A stretch of 64,000 nucleotides of DNA from DATAUD01 sp035511075 (lineage in GTDB: Bacteria; Verrucomicrobiota; Verrucomicrobiia; Limisphaerales; Palsa-1400), in NCBI GenBank assembly GCA_035511075.1, contig DATKFW010000003.1:67677-131676 (forward strand), given 5' to 3'. Within the stretch, counting starts at the first letter, position 1. The number at the start of each line of letters is the position of its first letter. The position numbers and the translations under genes were made by a program. Below, piece after piece: positions 52,624 through 60,774 of the stretch. The notes under the pieces were generated by a model. It was not told the origin of the DNA, did not search any database, and saw only the letters and a list, made by a program, of their open reading frames with translations.

Positions 52624-53343
52624 ATGAGATTCCACGCAATGAACGGGTCTGATGGGACAACCGGGACCGTGCCCCGTTACGTTAAGAATGTTGTTATCAT
52701 CGGGTATGCCTGTCTAGGTCTGGTAGGGTACTGCCAGGCAGAACAGCTTGTGCCGCTAATCATCAAATTGCCGGCTCCCGCCTTTGTCGGCACCCCTTCG
52801 GATTCGCCGGCAAACGCGCTGGTTGAGAAACTAAGCGACGTTCCGCGCCCGCCTTTAATGGTGCCGCCCGGCGTCAGCAATGTCGCCCTTCGAAAGCCAG
52901 TCACCACCAGCGATACCAACCAGGTGCCCGAGAACCTGGTCAAGATCACTGACGGCGACAAGGAAGCCAGCGAAGAAGGCACGGTGCTGTTGCGCAAAGG
53001 CGTGCAATGGGTGCAGATTGATTTGGGCGCCCCCTACGAGATTTACGCAATCGTCATCTGGCACGCGCACGATACGCCCAAGGTCTATCACGCCGTGGTC
53101 GCGCAGGTGGCCGACGACGCTCAATTTACGAAGAATGTGCGGACGCTCTTTAACAATGACCAAAAAAACGTGGACGGCCTTGGGGCGGGCACCAGTCGCG
53201 AATATTTCGAGACCAATGAAGGCAAATTGATCGAGGGCAAAGGCACCCAGGCGCGTTATGTGCGCCTTTATTCCAGAGGCAGCACGGAGAGCCGTTTGAA
53301 CGAATACACCGAGGTCGAAGTTTACGGCCGTCCCGCGAATTAA
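52624..53343 (+). CDS. Secreted protein with discoidin-like (F5/8 type C) domain
   Basis: 239 residues; a second ATG at codon 6 is possible. N-terminal hydrophobic signal (YVKNVVIIGYACLGLVGYCQA). The C-terminal 150 residues resemble a galactose-binding discoidin fold: NVALRKPVTTSDTNQVPENL, KITDGDKEA, WVQIDLGAPYEIYAIVIWH, ARYVRLYSRG and YTEVEVYG. Probably binds a carbohydrate at the cell surface. Stands alone between dnaX (divergent) and the microcompartment operon (convergent). Confidence 0.85.
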   Translation: MRFHAMNGSDGTTGTVPRYVKNVVIIGYACLGLVGYCQAEQLVPLIIKLPAPAFVGTPSDSPANALVEKLSDVPRPPLMVPPGVSNVALRKPVTTSDTNQVPENLVKITDGDKEASEEGTVLLRKGVQWVQIDLGAPYEIYAIVIWHAHDTPKVYHAVVAQVADDAQFTKNVRTLFNNDQKNVDGLGAGTSREYFETNEGKLIEGKGTQARYVRLYSRGSTESRLNEYTEVEVYGRPAN

Positions 53344-53387
53344 CACTTCCCGTCGAGCGGATTGCGGTTTTTCCCAATCGCCCGTCC

Positions 53388-54611
53388 TCAGCCAAACTTC
53401 CGGGTGAGCCGGTGACGGTCGTAGGCGCGGCGCTGTTCAGAACTCATCCGCTCGAAGTCGGGCGCGCCATTCCCCAATACCGGCCATGTGGGGGACGGCT
53501 CCGGTTTGGCCTGGATTGAAACCGTCGAGCGCGCTTTGCCGGCGCCGTCATGGGCCAGCGTCGGATCAGTCAGGACGAGGTCCTGTTCCAGCGGCAATTT
53601 CGGACGAATCCCCTTCCCTTGCAGAACCCCATGATACGCGCGCACAGCCTCCTCCGGTGATATCCGGCCATCAGTGATCAAACGGAGCATTTCGATGAAC
53701 GCCAATTGGTGCTCGGCATGGTTGATTTTGCGGCCAAAAAGCGCCGCCCGCGCGCCGTGCTTTTGGGCTTCGTGGATGAGCTTGAACGCATCGTAAGTCG
53801 TGCCCGCCCCGCCGCCGAGGATGCCGACAACCAGATTGGGATCGTATTGCGCCAGTTCCTCCATCGCCCGCGGGCCGTGATAGACAATTTTCAAAAACAG
53901 CGGGCGGCCCGCCCCGGTCACGCCCGCCAGGCTCCGCGCGATTTTGTCGTTTATAAATTCGCCCAGCTTATCTGCTGGAACGCCGGTGGCCGCGTTGGGA
54001 TCGAAAACTTCCAGGAAGTATCGAAATCCTTTGCGCTCCGCTTCCTCGCGAAATTCCTTGTAAGCCAGCAGCGTCTCGCGGTCGCGTTCAACGTCGTTGG
54101 TGAATGTGACAGAGTAGAGGCCCAGATTCGCCCCCGGAACTTCCCCGTCCCTCTCGCATTCGATCTTTCCGCATTGAATGTGATCGATGGATGCGGACCG
54201 AAAAGGCCGCGCGGGTTCCCGCGTGTAACAGCCGTGCCGCACGGCCCAGACATCGGTGGCGTCGTTGGCGCGCGCCGCGGGTGTGACAGCCGAATCACGA
54301 AACAATCCCTCCTTGATCGTCAATTGTTCGCTGACATACGCGGACATGAGCAGAATGTCGATCAACCCCTGGCGTGTGACTTCCCGGATGATGTCCAGGA
54401 ATTCGGGCAGGTTGCGGTAGCCAAACTCGTCGCGCGACCAGACTTCCGGCGAAAACTCCGCCGGACGCGCGCCTCGCGCCGAAAGATAGGAGCGCGGACC
54501 CGGAGAGCGCGCGCCAAACGCCATATCCGCGTCCTTGGCGTCGGCGAGGATAAAAGCGCCGCCGGAAGCGTTGGCCTTGATCTCCGCGAGCTTTTGGTCC
54601 AGGGACTTCAC
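53388..54611 (-). CDS. Beta/alpha-barrel protein of microcompartment operon (class I aldolase-like)
   Basis: 407 residues from a GTG at 54611, six bases after the dehydrogenase stop codon. The sequence alternates strands and helices of a TIM barrel: SGGAFILADAKDADMAFG, FRYFLEVFDPN, PLFLKIVYHGPRAMEELAQ, NLVVGILGGGAGTTYDAF, AALFGRKINHAEHQLAFIE and DGRISPEEAVRAYHGVL. It resembles class I aldolases of the LacD/DhnA kind; the Lys in PLFLKIVYHG is at a position that could form a Schiff base. It is the last gene of the operon. No encapsulation helix is obvious at either end, so it may work outside the shell. Confidence 0.75.
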   Translation of the reverse strand: MKSLDQKLAEIKANASGGAFILADAKDADMAFGARSPGPRSYLSARGARPAEFSPEVWSRDEFGYRNLPEFLDIIREVTRQGLIDILLMSAYVSEQLTIKEGLFRDSAVTPAARANDATDVWAVRHGCYTREPARPFRSASIDHIQCGKIECERDGEVPGANLGLYSVTFTNDVERDRETLLAYKEFREEAERKGFRYFLEVFDPNAATGVPADKLGEFINDKIARSLAGVTGAGRPLFLKIVYHGPRAMEELAQYDPNLVVGILGGGAGTTYDAFKLIHEAQKHGARAALFGRKINHAEHQLAFIEMLRLITDGRISPEEAVRAYHGVLQGKGIRPKLPLEQDLVLTDPTLAHDGAGKARSTVSIQAKPEPSPTWPVLGNGAPDFERMSSEQRRAYDRHRLTRKFG

Positions 54612-54616
54612 GCTGA

Positions 54617-55546
54617 TCAATTCACGCGGACCCGCGCCAGCGTCTCCTTGAGCGCCCGGGCGGAGGCTTGCAGGCCCATCAGCTCCTTGGGCCACAATTT
54701 GAAATTGACATGTGATTCAACTCCCCGTCGGCTCACAACCGACGGGATACTCAGGCAAATATCGCGGATTTCGTAGGCGCCCTGGATCAACGACGAAATT
54801 GGAAGGACATTTTTCTTGTCCAAAAGCACGGCATGAACAACGTCCCGGATGGCGATGCCGACGGCCCAGCCCGCCCCGCCCTTGCGTTTGATCACCTCGG
54901 CGCCGCTGCCTTTGGCGCGTTCGAAGACGGCATTTTGGAATCCGGGCGAGCATTCGGACAGCCCCGTCAGAGGCAGGCCGTTAACGGCCGCGCTGGACCA
55001 GATCGGGACCATCGAATCGCCATGCTCGCCAATAATCATCGCTTTGACCTGGCTCGGCGCCAGTTGAAGCTCCTGGGCGATGAGCGAACTGAAACGGGAC
55101 GTGTCAAGCATCGTTCCAAGGCCGTACACCTGGCTCCACGGCAGTCCCGTCCGTCGCAGGGCAAGCTGCGTAAGAATATCCACGGGATTGGAGACGACGA
55201 AAATGTGGGCGTCCTTGCGCAACCCGGCCCCCTTGATTGCCTCAACAATCGAAACGAAGAGGTCGACGTTGCGATGGATCAAATCGAGGCGCGACTCGTC
55301 CGGCTTGCGGCGCAGGCCCGCGGTGATGAGAAACATGTCGCTGTCGGCCGCGCGGGCGTAATCGCCGGCGTAAATGCGCTGGTCGCCGGCCAGGGCGCTG
55401 CCGTGAAGGAGGTCCAGCGCCTCGCCTTCGGCCAGGTCGCCATTGGCGTCAAGAATCTGGATTTCCGAAACCAGCCCGCCGCATTGCAGCGCGTAGGCGG
55501 CGCACGAGCCGACCCGTCCGCCCCCGCCGATGATGGTGACTTTCAT
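54617..55546 (-). CDS. Malate/lactate dehydrogenase of microcompartment operon
   Basis: 309 residues; the ATG overlaps the aldolase stop (ATGA). NAD-dependent 2-hydroxyacid dehydrogenase: VTIIGGGGRVGSCAAYAL, ILDANGDLAEGEALDL, SNPVDILTQL, GLGTMLDTSRFSSL and the catalytic IIGEHGDSMVP (His175). The substrate-discriminating position in GLRRKPDESR is Arg80, the malate-type residue, with Arg86 as the second anchor. In microcompartment loci of this group such enzymes are proposed to recycle NADH made by the aldehyde dehydrogenase. Confidence 0.9.
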   Translation of the reverse strand: MKVTIIGGGGRVGSCAAYALQCGGLVSEIQILDANGDLAEGEALDLLHGSALAGDQRIYAGDYARAADSDMFLITAGLRRKPDESRLDLIHRNVDLFVSIVEAIKGAGLRKDAHIFVVSNPVDILTQLALRRTGLPWSQVYGLGTMLDTSRFSSLIAQELQLAPSQVKAMIIGEHGDSMVPIWSSAAVNGLPLTGLSECSPGFQNAVFERAKGSGAEVIKRKGGAGWAVGIAIRDVVHAVLLDKKNVLPISSLIQGAYEIRDICLSIPSVVSRRGVESHVNFKLWPKELMGLQASARALKETLARVRVN

Positions 55547-56577
55547 CAGGTGTTCAACTTCGACATGATTTGGTCCGTAATCGCCTGGACAAGCGCCTCG
55601 GCTTGCGGGTCCAGGCCGCCATCGTCCATTGGTTTCGGCGGCACGGAGCAGGTGGCGCCTGGGCGCCATTCCGCGTTGTTGCAAAGCTCGCATTCTTTGA
55701 GGCCGATGCGGGGATCGGGTATGCCGAGGGTCTGCTTTATCTTGAGAAGGTCCTGCAAATGCGTTTGCGAAAACGTTTTCAACGGCGCGCCCAATTGCGC
55801 GGCCACCGCCACCGTGCGGCAGTAAGCCTCGATGATTTCCATTTTGAAGTAGGCGTCCTCCACGCTGACATGGCTCCAGGAAACCACACCGTGATTGGCC
55901 ATGAGGATCGTGTTGTGCTCGCCCACAAGGTCGGACACCAGCTTTCCCATTTCGGGCGTGCCGGGCGTGCGATACGGAGCGATGGGAACCTTGCCGATAA
56001 AAACCTCGATCTCCGGAATCATGCACGTCGGCGGCTCGATGCCCGCCACAGCGAATGCCGTGGCGTGCGGCGGATGACAATGCACCGTCGCCACCGCGCG
56101 CGGCTGGCGCTTCATGATTTGAAGGTGCATGAGGATTTCACTGGTCCGCTTCTTTTGCCCGCAAAGCTGGTTGCCCTCCAGGTCCACCAGGCACAGGTCC
56201 TCCGGTTTCATGAATCCTTTGGAAACCAGCGTCGGCGTGCAAAGGGCAATGCCTTCTCCGACGCGCACGGCGATATTGCCGCCGTTGCCATCGACGTAGG
56301 CGCGACTCCAAAGGCGCCGGCCAACCTCGCAGATTTGCAGCTTGAAGGCGTGGATCTCCGGCGAATTGAAGAACGACTCCAAGTCGCCGCGCGAACTGGA
56401 CGGTGTGACCGCTTTGCCGGGTGCGGTCGCGGAACTGGCGTGGACGCCGTTGCTCTCAAATTCGCGCAACAAGTCGCGCGCCGAAGGCGTGAGAATGGCG
56501 TCAGACGGCAGCGATTTCACGTCCCCGCCGTTTCGCAACAACTCCTGAACTTCCCGGGCGCTGATGATGGCTTTCAT
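55546..56577 (-). CDS. Class II aldolase (fuculose/rhamnulose-phosphate type) with targeting extension
   Basis: 343 residues. Zinc-dependent aldolase that cleaves a 6-deoxyketose-1-phosphate into dihydroxyacetone phosphate and lactaldehyde. Catalytic domain from about 70: DGNGGNIAVRVGEGIALCTPT, the zinc histidines in TVHCHPPHATAFA and MANHGVVSW, and a Glu in PEIEVFIGKVP. An N-terminal extension (residues 1-60) with a helix (SAREVQELLRNGG) and an Ala/Ser/Pro linker looks like an encapsulation peptide. A C-terminal CELC...C cysteine motif is present. Key entry enzyme of the operon. Confidence 0.9.
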   Translation of the reverse strand: MKAIISAREVQELLRNGGDVKSLPSDAILTPSARDLLREFESNGVHASSATAPGKAVTPSSSRGDLESFFNSPEIHAFKLQICEVGRRLWSRAYVDGNGGNIAVRVGEGIALCTPTLVSKGFMKPEDLCLVDLEGNQLCGQKKRTSEILMHLQIMKRQPRAVATVHCHPPHATAFAVAGIEPPTCMIPEIEVFIGKVPIAPYRTPGTPEMGKLVSDLVGEHNTILMANHGVVSWSHVSVEDAYFKMEIIEAYCRTVAVAAQLGAPLKTFSQTHLQDLLKIKQTLGIPDPRIGLKECELCNNAEWRPGATCSVPPKPMDDGGLDPQAEALVQAITDQIMSKLNT

Positions 56578-56880
56578 TTAATCTTTCATTGGCGAGAAAA
56601 AAATGTCGTCCACCAACGCGGCGTCGATGGCGTCAATTGGCGTCGGGCGGTCGAACGGCATCGCGGCTTCGCGGCCCTCGATAAATCCAATCGTTTGCCC
56701 AACACCCCCGCCCAAATCGTCGTACACCACCACACTCGGCTCCTTCGTGACCAACGCCGCGTTGCCGGTTTTCTCAAAATTCTGGCGCGCGAACGGACTG
56801 ACGACCAGCCACCGCGCGCCCAGCAATCCCTCGACGGTCCTGCTCAATGTGACCCGGCCAATGACGGTTCCAATCCTCAT
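56578..56880 (-). CDS. BMC-P shell vertex protein (EutN/CcmL family)
   Basis: 100 residues. Pentameric vertex protein that closes the microcompartment shell. Seen: MRIGTVIGRVTLSRTVEGLLGARWLVV, VVYDDLGGGVGQTIGFIEGREA and a C-terminal IDAIDAALVDDI. It has a longer insertion (PFARQNFEKTGNAALVTKEPS) than its two paralogues here. Abuts the aldolase start and overlaps the next upstream vertex gene by four bases. Confidence 0.93.
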   Translation of the reverse strand: MRIGTVIGRVTLSRTVEGLLGARWLVVSPFARQNFEKTGNAALVTKEPSVVVYDDLGGGVGQTIGFIEGREAAMPFDRPTPIDAIDAALVDDIFFSPMKD

Positions 56881-57155
56881 ACCGGCACTCCGGGTTCCAT
56901 TTCATCCACCACGCCGATGACCATCCAACGCGCCGGACTTTTTGGGTCCTTTACCGCGGCGCGCGCGGCCGATCCGTCCGAGGAAAGAATGACTTGCTGG
57001 TGCATGCCCGCGCCGTAGGCGTCGATGGCCACCTGGGGAGAACCTTCCGGTTGGCCCGCGTGATTGATGGGCTGGCAGATGACGAGGCGCCAACCCTCCA
57101 GGCTCCGGTGCTTCCGGGTCGCCACTACATTTCCTTCAACACGCGCGAGCAGCAT
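56877..57155 (-). CDS. BMC-P shell vertex protein (EutN/CcmL family)
   Basis: 92 residues. MLLARVEGNVVATRKHRSLEGWRLV, a short mid-loop, then AIDAYGAGMHQQVILSSDGSAARAA and WMVIGVVDEM. Canonical EutN length. The second of three vertex paralogues; differences in the loop before the AIDxxGAG strand may allow hetero-specific placement in the shell. ATG overlaps the following vertex gene (ATGA); starts two bases after the aldehyde dehydrogenase stop. Confidence 0.93.
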   Translation of the reverse strand: MLLARVEGNVVATRKHRSLEGWRLVICQPINHAGQPEGSPQVAIDAYGAGMHQQVILSSDGSAARAAVKDPKSPARWMVIGVVDEMEPGVPV

Positions 57156-57157
57156 AC

Positions 57158-58633
57158 CTAGTAGATGCGCAGGTTATCGACCATCACACACCGCCTGACG
57201 CGTGTGAAAGTCTTTGGGTTGGTCACCCCTTCGCCGGTCGGCGTGGCGATTGAATAGCTCAGGTAACCTTCGCCTCCCAGACCCAGCCCCGCCATGCACG
57301 GGCCGTTCTTGATAAACAGGGTCGTGTCCAGCGCGCGCGCCATCGCCGTCATGTGCTCGACGTCGTGCGAATGAATGATCGAAGTGTGCTTGTAATTGTG
57401 TTCCGCCTGTTTGGCCGCCGCGATGCCGTCCTCCACGCTCTTGACCCGCACCACCGGAATAAACGGCATCATCTGCTCTTCAATGACAAAAGGGTGATCG
57501 CCGCCGGTCTCCGCGAAGAGCAGTTGGGTTCCCTCCGGAATATTGACGCCCGCCGCCCTGGCGAGTACCGATGGGTCCTTTCCGATGAATTCTTTATTGA
57601 CAACCGGATCGGCGCAACCGCCTCCCTGCCCCTCCTTGAAGATGAACGCCGCCTTCGTCAGTCGCTCCAACTGCGCCGAATCAAGCCGGAAGGCGCCGTT
57701 GTTCTCCAGTTCGGACATAAGCTCGTCGGCGATTGTCTCCAGCGCGAACACTTCCTTCTCGCCGATGCAGAGAAGATTGTTGTCGTAGGACGCCCCCTGA
57801 ACGATGGCGCGGGCTGCCCGCTTCATGGAAGCCGTGTCGTCCACCAGCACAGGCGGATTGCCCGGGCCGGCGCAAATGGCCCGTTTGCCGGCCTTCATTG
57901 CCGCGTTGACCACGGCGGGGCCGCCCGTCACGCAGAGCAGGCGGACCTGCTCATGGGCGCACAGCGCGCTGAAGGATTCGAGCGTCGGATGCTCGATGAT
58001 GCAGCACAAATTCTCGATCCCGGTCTCGCGTTGAATGGCCCGATTATACGCCCCAATCGCCATCGCGGCGCAACGCGAGGCGCCCGGATGCGCGTTGAAA
58101 ACGACGGCATTGCCCGCCGCGACGATGTTGACGATATTACCGCTAAGTGTGGGAATGGAATGCGTCGAAGGCGTCACCGCCCCAACAACACCGAACGGCG
58201 TGAATTCCTCCAGCGTGATTCCATGATCTCCGCTGAGACCCTCCGGCCGCAGCCACTCGACGCCCGGGACGTTCTTGATGATTTGGAGCTTTTCGATTTT
58301 GTGGTCAAGCCGGCCAATCTTGGTTTCCTCCAGTTCCGCGCGGCCCCATTCCACCGCGTTGGCTTCGGCGAGCGTCTTGACGATCGAGACCACTTTCTTG
58401 CGGGCCGCGATGCCCCCCTGCTGCAATTTCACAAATGCCGCGCCGGCCGCGTCACAAGCCGCGTCGGCGTCCTCAAAAACGCCGAATTGGCCGCTCCCGG
58501 CGCTGCTGTGATTCTTGTGGCAATCGCAATCGGTTTTCGGAGCGCGTCCATCAGTCGATTTGCCGGGACCGAGTCGTCCCAGGACCTCTTCAACCACTTC
58601 GCGGATGAGACTTTCGTTGAGTGCCGCTGACAT
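57158..58633 (-). CDS. CoA-acylating aldehyde dehydrogenase with encapsulation peptide
   Basis: 491 residues from the ATG at 58633. PduP/EutE-like enzyme converting the aldehyde (lactaldehyde or propionaldehyde) and CoA to acyl-CoA with NAD. Catalytic Cys in DNNLLCIGEKEV; cofactor region GVVGAVTPSTHSIPT, ICAGPGNPPVLVD. The N-terminal helix NESLIREVVEEVLGRLG is a classic encapsulation peptide. Between it and the catalytic domain lies a linker containing DCDCHKNH. Signature enzyme of the compartment, next to the vertex genes. Confidence 0.95.
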   Translation of the reverse strand: MSAALNESLIREVVEEVLGRLGPGKSTDGRAPKTDCDCHKNHSSAGSGQFGVFEDADAACDAAGAAFVKLQQGGIAARKKVVSIVKTLAEANAVEWGRAELEETKIGRLDHKIEKLQIIKNVPGVEWLRPEGLSGDHGITLEEFTPFGVVGAVTPSTHSIPTLSGNIVNIVAAGNAVVFNAHPGASRCAAMAIGAYNRAIQRETGIENLCCIIEHPTLESFSALCAHEQVRLLCVTGGPAVVNAAMKAGKRAICAGPGNPPVLVDDTASMKRAARAIVQGASYDNNLLCIGEKEVFALETIADELMSELENNGAFRLDSAQLERLTKAAFIFKEGQGGGCADPVVNKEFIGKDPSVLARAAGVNIPEGTQLLFAETGGDHPFVIEEQMMPFIPVVRVKSVEDGIAAAKQAEHNYKHTSIIHSHDVEHMTAMARALDTTLFIKNGPCMAGLGLGGEGYLSYSIATPTGEGVTNPKTFTRVRRCVMVDNLRIY

Positions 58634-58640
58634 AATGAAA

Positions 58641-58952
58641 CTAGGTCTTGGCGTTATAAATTTGTTTTCCCAGGACATCGACCACGTCGACGATGCCGAT
58701 GATGACGGCGTCGACGGGGGCGTCCTTAAGGTTAGGGGCCAGGCGCGCCGAACTGCCCTGGCAAAAAAGCACCATTTCGCCGATCCCTGCGCCAACGCTG
58801 TCCACCGCAATAATGGTGTTGACACCGCCGCGAAAACGCGCGGGGTCCTTTTCATCCACCAGTTGCGGACGCAATAACAGCAGTTTGCGGCCGTTCATGG
58901 ACGGGTCTTTCTTGGTCGCCACGACGGCGCCTTCGACTCGCGCCAGAAACAT
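58641..58952 (-). CDS. BMC-P shell vertex protein (EutN/CcmL family)
   Basis: 103 residues. MFLARVEGAVVATKKDPSMNGRKLLLL, VNTIIAVDSVGAGIGEMVLFCQGSSAR and VDAVIIGIVDVVDV. Third vertex paralogue, first in transcription order, placed between a BMC-H gene and the aldehyde dehydrogenase. Confidence 0.94.
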   Translation of the reverse strand: MFLARVEGAVVATKKDPSMNGRKLLLLRPQLVDEKDPARFRGGVNTIIAVDSVGAGIGEMVLFCQGSSARLAPNLKDAPVDAVIIGIVDVVDVLGKQIYNAKT

Positions 58953-58954
58953 AA

Positions 58955-59248
58955 TTATTTCCCTTGCGGTTTGCGCGGCAGGACGGCTTCAACGTCCGAG
59001 TGGGGCCGGGCGATGACATGCACGCTGACCAGTTCGCCTTTGTTGGCCTTGATGGCCTGGGCGCCGGCGTCGGTCGCCGCTTTGACGGCCGCAACGTCAC
59101 CCACCACCACCGCTGTGACCAGGCCGTTGCCAACTTGCTGCATGGGGCCTGCCAACTCAACGTTGGCCGCCTTGAGCATCGCGTCGGTCCCCTCGACCAA
59201 CGCGACCAATCCGCGGGTTTCGATCATTCCAATGGCTTGATGTGTCAT
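58955..59248 (-). CDS. BMC-H hexameric shell protein, GNG pore
   Basis: 97 residues with the Pfam BMC fold: HQAIGMIETRGLVALVEGTDAMLKAANVEL, VTAVVVGDVAAVKAATDAGA and HVIARPHSDVEAVLP. Forms hexameric facets. The pore-lining loop reads QVGNGLV, giving an Asn where many shell proteins have Ser. The start overlaps the acetate kinase end by four bases. Confidence 0.95.
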   Translation of the reverse strand: MTHQAIGMIETRGLVALVEGTDAMLKAANVELAGPMQQVGNGLVTAVVVGDVAAVKAATDAGAQAIKANKGELVSVHVIARPHSDVEAVLPRKPQGK

Positions 59249-60468
59249 AGTCTCTCTTTTGTTTCTGTTTCAGGTTGATTCATTCCATGTGCTTGCAAAA
59301 ATCGCCTCGCCTCGCGCGCCACCACCAACTCTTCATTCGTGGGAATGACAATCACTTTGACGCGCGATTCCGGCGCGCTGATGATCGCCTCCTTGGCGCG
59401 GATTTGGCCGTTCAGCACCGGGTCCAGGACGATTCCGAGCTGGTCCAGGTACCGGCAAACAGCTTCGCGCAATCCAGCGCGGTTCTCACCGATCCCGGCG
59501 GTAAACACCAGCGCGTCGACGCCATTAAGTTGCAAATAGTAGGCCCCGATCCAGTGCCGGACGTTGTCAACTAGAACATCGATCGCCAGTTGGGCCTGGG
59601 CATTGCCCTGGGCCGCCTGGTCGTGGATGTCCCGATAATCGTTGTAACCGCCCGAAAGCGCCTTGAGGCCGGACTCCTTCCAAAGCTGGCGTTGCGCCTC
59701 CTCCAACGTCAGCCCGGTTGCCCCCGTCACAAAGGGGAGCGCGAATGAATCCAGATCGCCGACCCGGTTGTTCTGCGGCAAACCGGATTGCGGGCTGAAG
59801 CCCATGCTGTTGCCGATGGCCACGCCATTTAAAATGCCTGTGACCGAGGAACTGCCCCCCACATGGCACGAGATGACTCGCAATGCCGGCGCGCGCACCG
59901 GACTGGCGCCGCTGTCAATATAAAGTTGCCGCGTGCGCCTGGCCACGTCCTCGCGACAGAGCATTTCGGCCGAACGCTCGGCGATGAATTTATGGCTTGC
60001 CCCGTGAAATCCCCAGCGGCGAACCCCCGCCTGGTGCCACGCTTCCGGCACCGCGTAGCGCATCGACGCTTCCGGCGCCCATTGATAAAACGCCGTCTCG
60101 AAGAGGCCGATCAGCGGCACCTTGGGCATCCGCTGCGCGAACATTCGGATGCCCGTGATGTAAGGCGGATTATGCGCCGGGGCGACCGCGTTGTAATCCT
60201 CCATCAAGCGCAAGACTTTTTCGTCCAGCCGCATACAACCGTTGACGCCGCGCGCCATGATGGTTTTGAAACCGACGGCGGCCAAATCGCTTTCGTGCCG
60301 GATCCAGCCGCCCTGCCGCAACTCGCCCAGGCAGGACTCGATGGCCTGCGCGTAGTCCGTGACTCGTTCGACGCAGCCGCGCGTGAGCAGTTTTTCCTGG
60401 TCGCCGGAAAAATCGAACAATCGATATTTCAGCGAGGTCGATCCCAGGTTGGCGACGAGGATCTTCAC
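59245..60468 (-). CDS. ackA: Acetate kinase-family acyl-phosphate kinase
   Basis: 407 residues from a GTG at 60468, one base after the upstream BMC-H stop. Converts acyl phosphate and ADP to acid and ATP, the last step after PduL. ASKHA fold with NLGSTSLKYRLFDF, HVGGSSSVTGI, SMGFSPQSGLPQNNRVGDLD, SGLKALSGG and FTAGIGENRAGLREAV. Compared with standard acetate kinases the HRVVHGG motif is replaced by FKTIMARG and GTRSGDIDP by NNRVGDLD, so it is a divergent branch that may prefer another acyl group such as lactyl. Confidence 0.9.
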   Translation of the reverse strand: MKILVANLGSTSLKYRLFDFSGDQEKLLTRGCVERVTDYAQAIESCLGELRQGGWIRHESDLAAVGFKTIMARGVNGCMRLDEKVLRLMEDYNAVAPAHNPPYITGIRMFAQRMPKVPLIGLFETAFYQWAPEASMRYAVPEAWHQAGVRRWGFHGASHKFIAERSAEMLCREDVARRTRQLYIDSGASPVRAPALRVISCHVGGSSSVTGILNGVAIGNSMGFSPQSGLPQNNRVGDLDSFALPFVTGATGLTLEEAQRQLWKESGLKALSGGYNDYRDIHDQAAQGNAQAQLAIDVLVDNVRHWIGAYYLQLNGVDALVFTAGIGENRAGLREAVCRYLDQLGIVLDPVLNGQIRAKEAIISAPESRVKVIVIPTNEELVVAREARRFLQAHGMNQPETETKERL

Positions 60469-60469
60469 G

Positions 60470-60748
60470 TCACTGCAGCCATTTGCCCAGGCCCGCCAGG
60501 CCCTCGTGCGGACGCGGAATGACCTGCACGCTGACCACGCTCCCGACTTGCGCGGCCGCGGCAGCCCCGGCGTCCGTGGCCGCTTTGACAGCCGCGACGT
60601 CGCCGCGGAAAAAGGCGGTGACATAGCCGCTGCCGATCTTCTCCCAGCCGACCAATTGTACATTGGCCGCTTTGAGCGCGCAGTCGGCGGCTTCCATCAA
60701 GGCGCAAAGGCCTTTTGTTTCGATCATCCCGATTGCTTGTTGAGGCAT
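60470..60748 (-). CDS. BMC-H hexameric shell protein, GSG pore
   Basis: 92 residues. QQAIGMIETKGLCALMEAADCALKAANVQL, then WEKIGSGYVTAFFRGDVAAVKAATDAGA and VIPRPHEGL. The pore loop KIGSGY is the commonest type, as in PduA and similar facets. One base before the acetate kinase start. Confidence 0.95.
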   Translation of the reverse strand: MPQQAIGMIETKGLCALMEAADCALKAANVQLVGWEKIGSGYVTAFFRGDVAAVKAATDAGAAAAAQVGSVVSVQVIPRPHEGLAGLGKWLQ

Positions 60749-60774
60749 AGTAAAAAGAGAGTTGAGATTAAAGT

